The notes beneath the pieces were generated by a model. The model did no database searches and was not told where the DNA came from. It saw nothing but the letters and a program-made list of their open reading frames with translations. This document shows, one piece after another, positions 62,993 to 64,000 of a stretch of DNA of 64,000 bases (within the stretch, counting starts at the first letter, position 1; each line of letters opens with the position of its first letter). Where the stretch lies: NCBI RefSeq assembly GCF_000299335.2, contig NZ_CP004387.1, forward strand, positions 3,922,994 through 3,986,993, in the 5' to 3' direction. The DNA comes from Isoalcanivorax pacificus W11-5 (GTDB taxonomy: Bacteria; Pseudomonadota; Gammaproteobacteria; Pseudomonadales; Alcanivoracaceae). A program made the translations under genes and the position numbers.

Positions 62993-64000
62993 TCAGAAAC
63001 GGGATTGCCAACCCAGGCTGACCGCTGCGGTACGCGGCAACTTGTCACCATCGATTTCGGTGTCTTCCAGCCCCATCAGCACGTCAAAGGTCAGGCGGTT
63101 GAACCAGGTCAGCCCGACACTGACACTGGAAAGCTGACTGCCTTTCTGGTTGGTGTGATAGCCCGCACGGACGCCCGGCAGCCAGATTTTCGGTGACTGG
63201 TACGCGGTCATCAGCGACAGCATCTGTTGCAGATCGCCGGTGGGCGTATTCACATCGGTCAGGTCATAGCTGAAGCCGACCATGCCACGACCGTTGTTGA
63301 AGCTGTAACTGCCATCCACAGTGGCCTGGCTGGCCATCACCCATTTCTCGCTGGCGGAAATACGGCCATTCTGTGCAAAGTAATCTGCAGCCATGCAGTT
63401 GGCGTACTCCTGCGATCCGCCCGGCAGCGACGCACAGTTCTGGCCCACGGCGCCGTAATCGAACTCTGGCTCGTTAATGTTCTTCAGCGTCAGGCCGGCA
63501 CTCCAGTTGTTGATCCGGTAAATGGCGCCAAGATCAATACTGATGTTGGTGCTTTTCTTTTCATTGGTGTCGTACTGGTCGGAGATAATGTCGCCAATAT
63601 CATCATCGTCCGGGTTGGTGGCGGCCGCTTTCAGGTTGATCACCTGCTTGCTGAAAGCACCGTTGATAATGTTCAGCCGCGCCCCGCCCACCAGGGATTG
63701 ACCCTCGTCCTTCCACAGCTCTTTCGCCCAGCCCACACCCACTTGTGCAAAGGTGGCTGACTTCAGGTACAGGGAGGAGCGGGTTCTCAGTTCCTGATTG
63801 ACGGCGTCGTAGACGACAGCATCGTCCAGCACGCTGGCTTTCACTTCTGCGTCAGCTTCGATGGAGACACTGAACGTGCCCAGAGAAGTACGAAAGGCAA
63901 TCGGCGTCAGTGGCGCCTGCAGACCGGTGTTGATCCGTGCGTAGCCATCACGCCCCATCTGCACCAGCACATCGTTCATTTCGTTGGCGAGTGTAATGCC
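62993..64000 (-). CDS. Outer-membrane protein, conjugal transfer TraF-like family (partial)
   Basis: The reading frame is open to the right edge, so the N-terminus is missing. The visible 335 residues include GRDGYARINTGLQAPLTPIA, LGAIYRINNWSAGLTLKNIN, MVGFSYDLTDVNTP and LPGVRAGYHTNQKG and end SLGWQSRF with a terminal Phe. The alternating strands and terminal Phe show an outer-membrane beta-barrel of the TraF_2 / OmpP1-like type. Several such proteins are annotated as conjugal TraF without a link to conjugation. It is probably co-transcribed with the SLH lipoprotein downstream. Confidence 0.8.
   Translation of the reverse strand, partial: GITLANEMNDVLVQMGRDGYARINTGLQAPLTPIAFRTSLGTFSVSIEADAEVKASVLDDAVVYDAVNQELRTRSSLYLKSATFAQVGVGWAKELWKDEGQSLVGGARLNIINGAFSKQVINLKAAATNPDDDDIGDIISDQYDTNEKKSTNISIDLGAIYRINNWSAGLTLKNINEPEFDYGAVGQNCASLPGGSQEYANCMAADYFAQNGRISASEKWVMASQATVDGSYSFNNGRGMVGFSYDLTDVNTPTGDLQQMLSLMTAYQSPKIWLPGVRAGYHTNQKGSQLSSVSVGLTWFNRLTFDVLMGLEDTEIDGDKLPRTAAVSLGWQSRF

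Noticed and set aside
1-64000. tRNA, rRNA, phage or integron features
   Set aside because: I read both strands for cloverleaf-type TPsiC arms, rRNA segments, integrase or transposase motifs and saw none.

Overview
The window is about 64 kb of high-GC gammaproteobacterial chromosome. A rubredoxin and rubredoxin reductase pair (alkane hydroxylation electron transfer) sits beside ubiC, ubiA and phoBR. The window also has metX/metW, a c4/c5 cytochrome pair and an engB-(sRNA)-polA-thrB block. Together these suggest an Alcanivorax-like marine hydrocarbon degrader, or a close Pseudomonas-like relative. The assignment is an inference from gene content and order, not from a database search. I see no rRNA, tRNA, CRISPR array, prophage or intact insertion sequence.

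Layout. 1-7.8 kb: recC-recB-recD (recD cut by the window edge) and an EEP-family nuclease/phosphatase, all on the minus strand. 7.9-9.7 kb: a DsbA-like oxidoreductase with an unusual CPAC active site, cytochrome c4 and cytochrome c5. 9.9-17.3 kb: engB, a 637-base gap holding a strong small-RNA candidate, a DUF815 ATPase, polA, a small outer-membrane protein, a TetR regulator and thrB. 17.4-21.6 kb: a cellulase-like protein, a small secreted protein and the divergent zinc importer znuA / znuCB. 21.8-23.8 kb: a large tandem-repeat lipoprotein. 23.9-29.4 kb: an accessory stretch with a small membrane protein, an SDR/TetR divergent pair with a clear double operator, a DUF4143 ATPase of visibly lower GC, and an AraC regulator divergent from a membrane desaturase/hydroxylase. 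29.7-33.2 kb: an SCP2-like protein, rubredoxin reductase, rubredoxin, ubiC and ubiA.

33.3-47.7 kb is dominated by phosphate. phoBR sits behind a Pho box, and pstSCAB-phoU lies behind an extended Pho box about 14 kb away on the other strand. Between them are a frameshifted ParE/RelE-type toxin remnant, an unknown secreted protein, an MFS transporter, slyX, a yybP-ykoY (Mn2+) riboswitch driving a GDT1/UPF0016 Mn2+ exporter-like gene, and an arsR-arsC-acr3-arsH arsenic operon. Arsenate enters cells through phosphate transporters, so the arsenic operon next to phoU-pst is a sensible neighbourhood.

47.7-64 kb: an acyl-CoA thioesterase, a periplasmic binding-like protein, metX-metW-rdgB, a small lipoprotein, hemW, a TetR-controlled RND efflux pair, a 224-base inverted-repeat element, bioA, rsmE, an SLH-domain lipoprotein, and an outer-membrane TraF-like protein that runs off the right edge.

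The observations most worth follow-up are the triple-hairpin C-rich-loop sRNA in the Spot42/ErsA position, the 103-106-residue tandem-repeat lipoprotein, the 224-bp palindromic element before bioA, the CPAC DsbA variant, the double operator of the SDR/TetR pair, and the broken orphan toxin after phoR.
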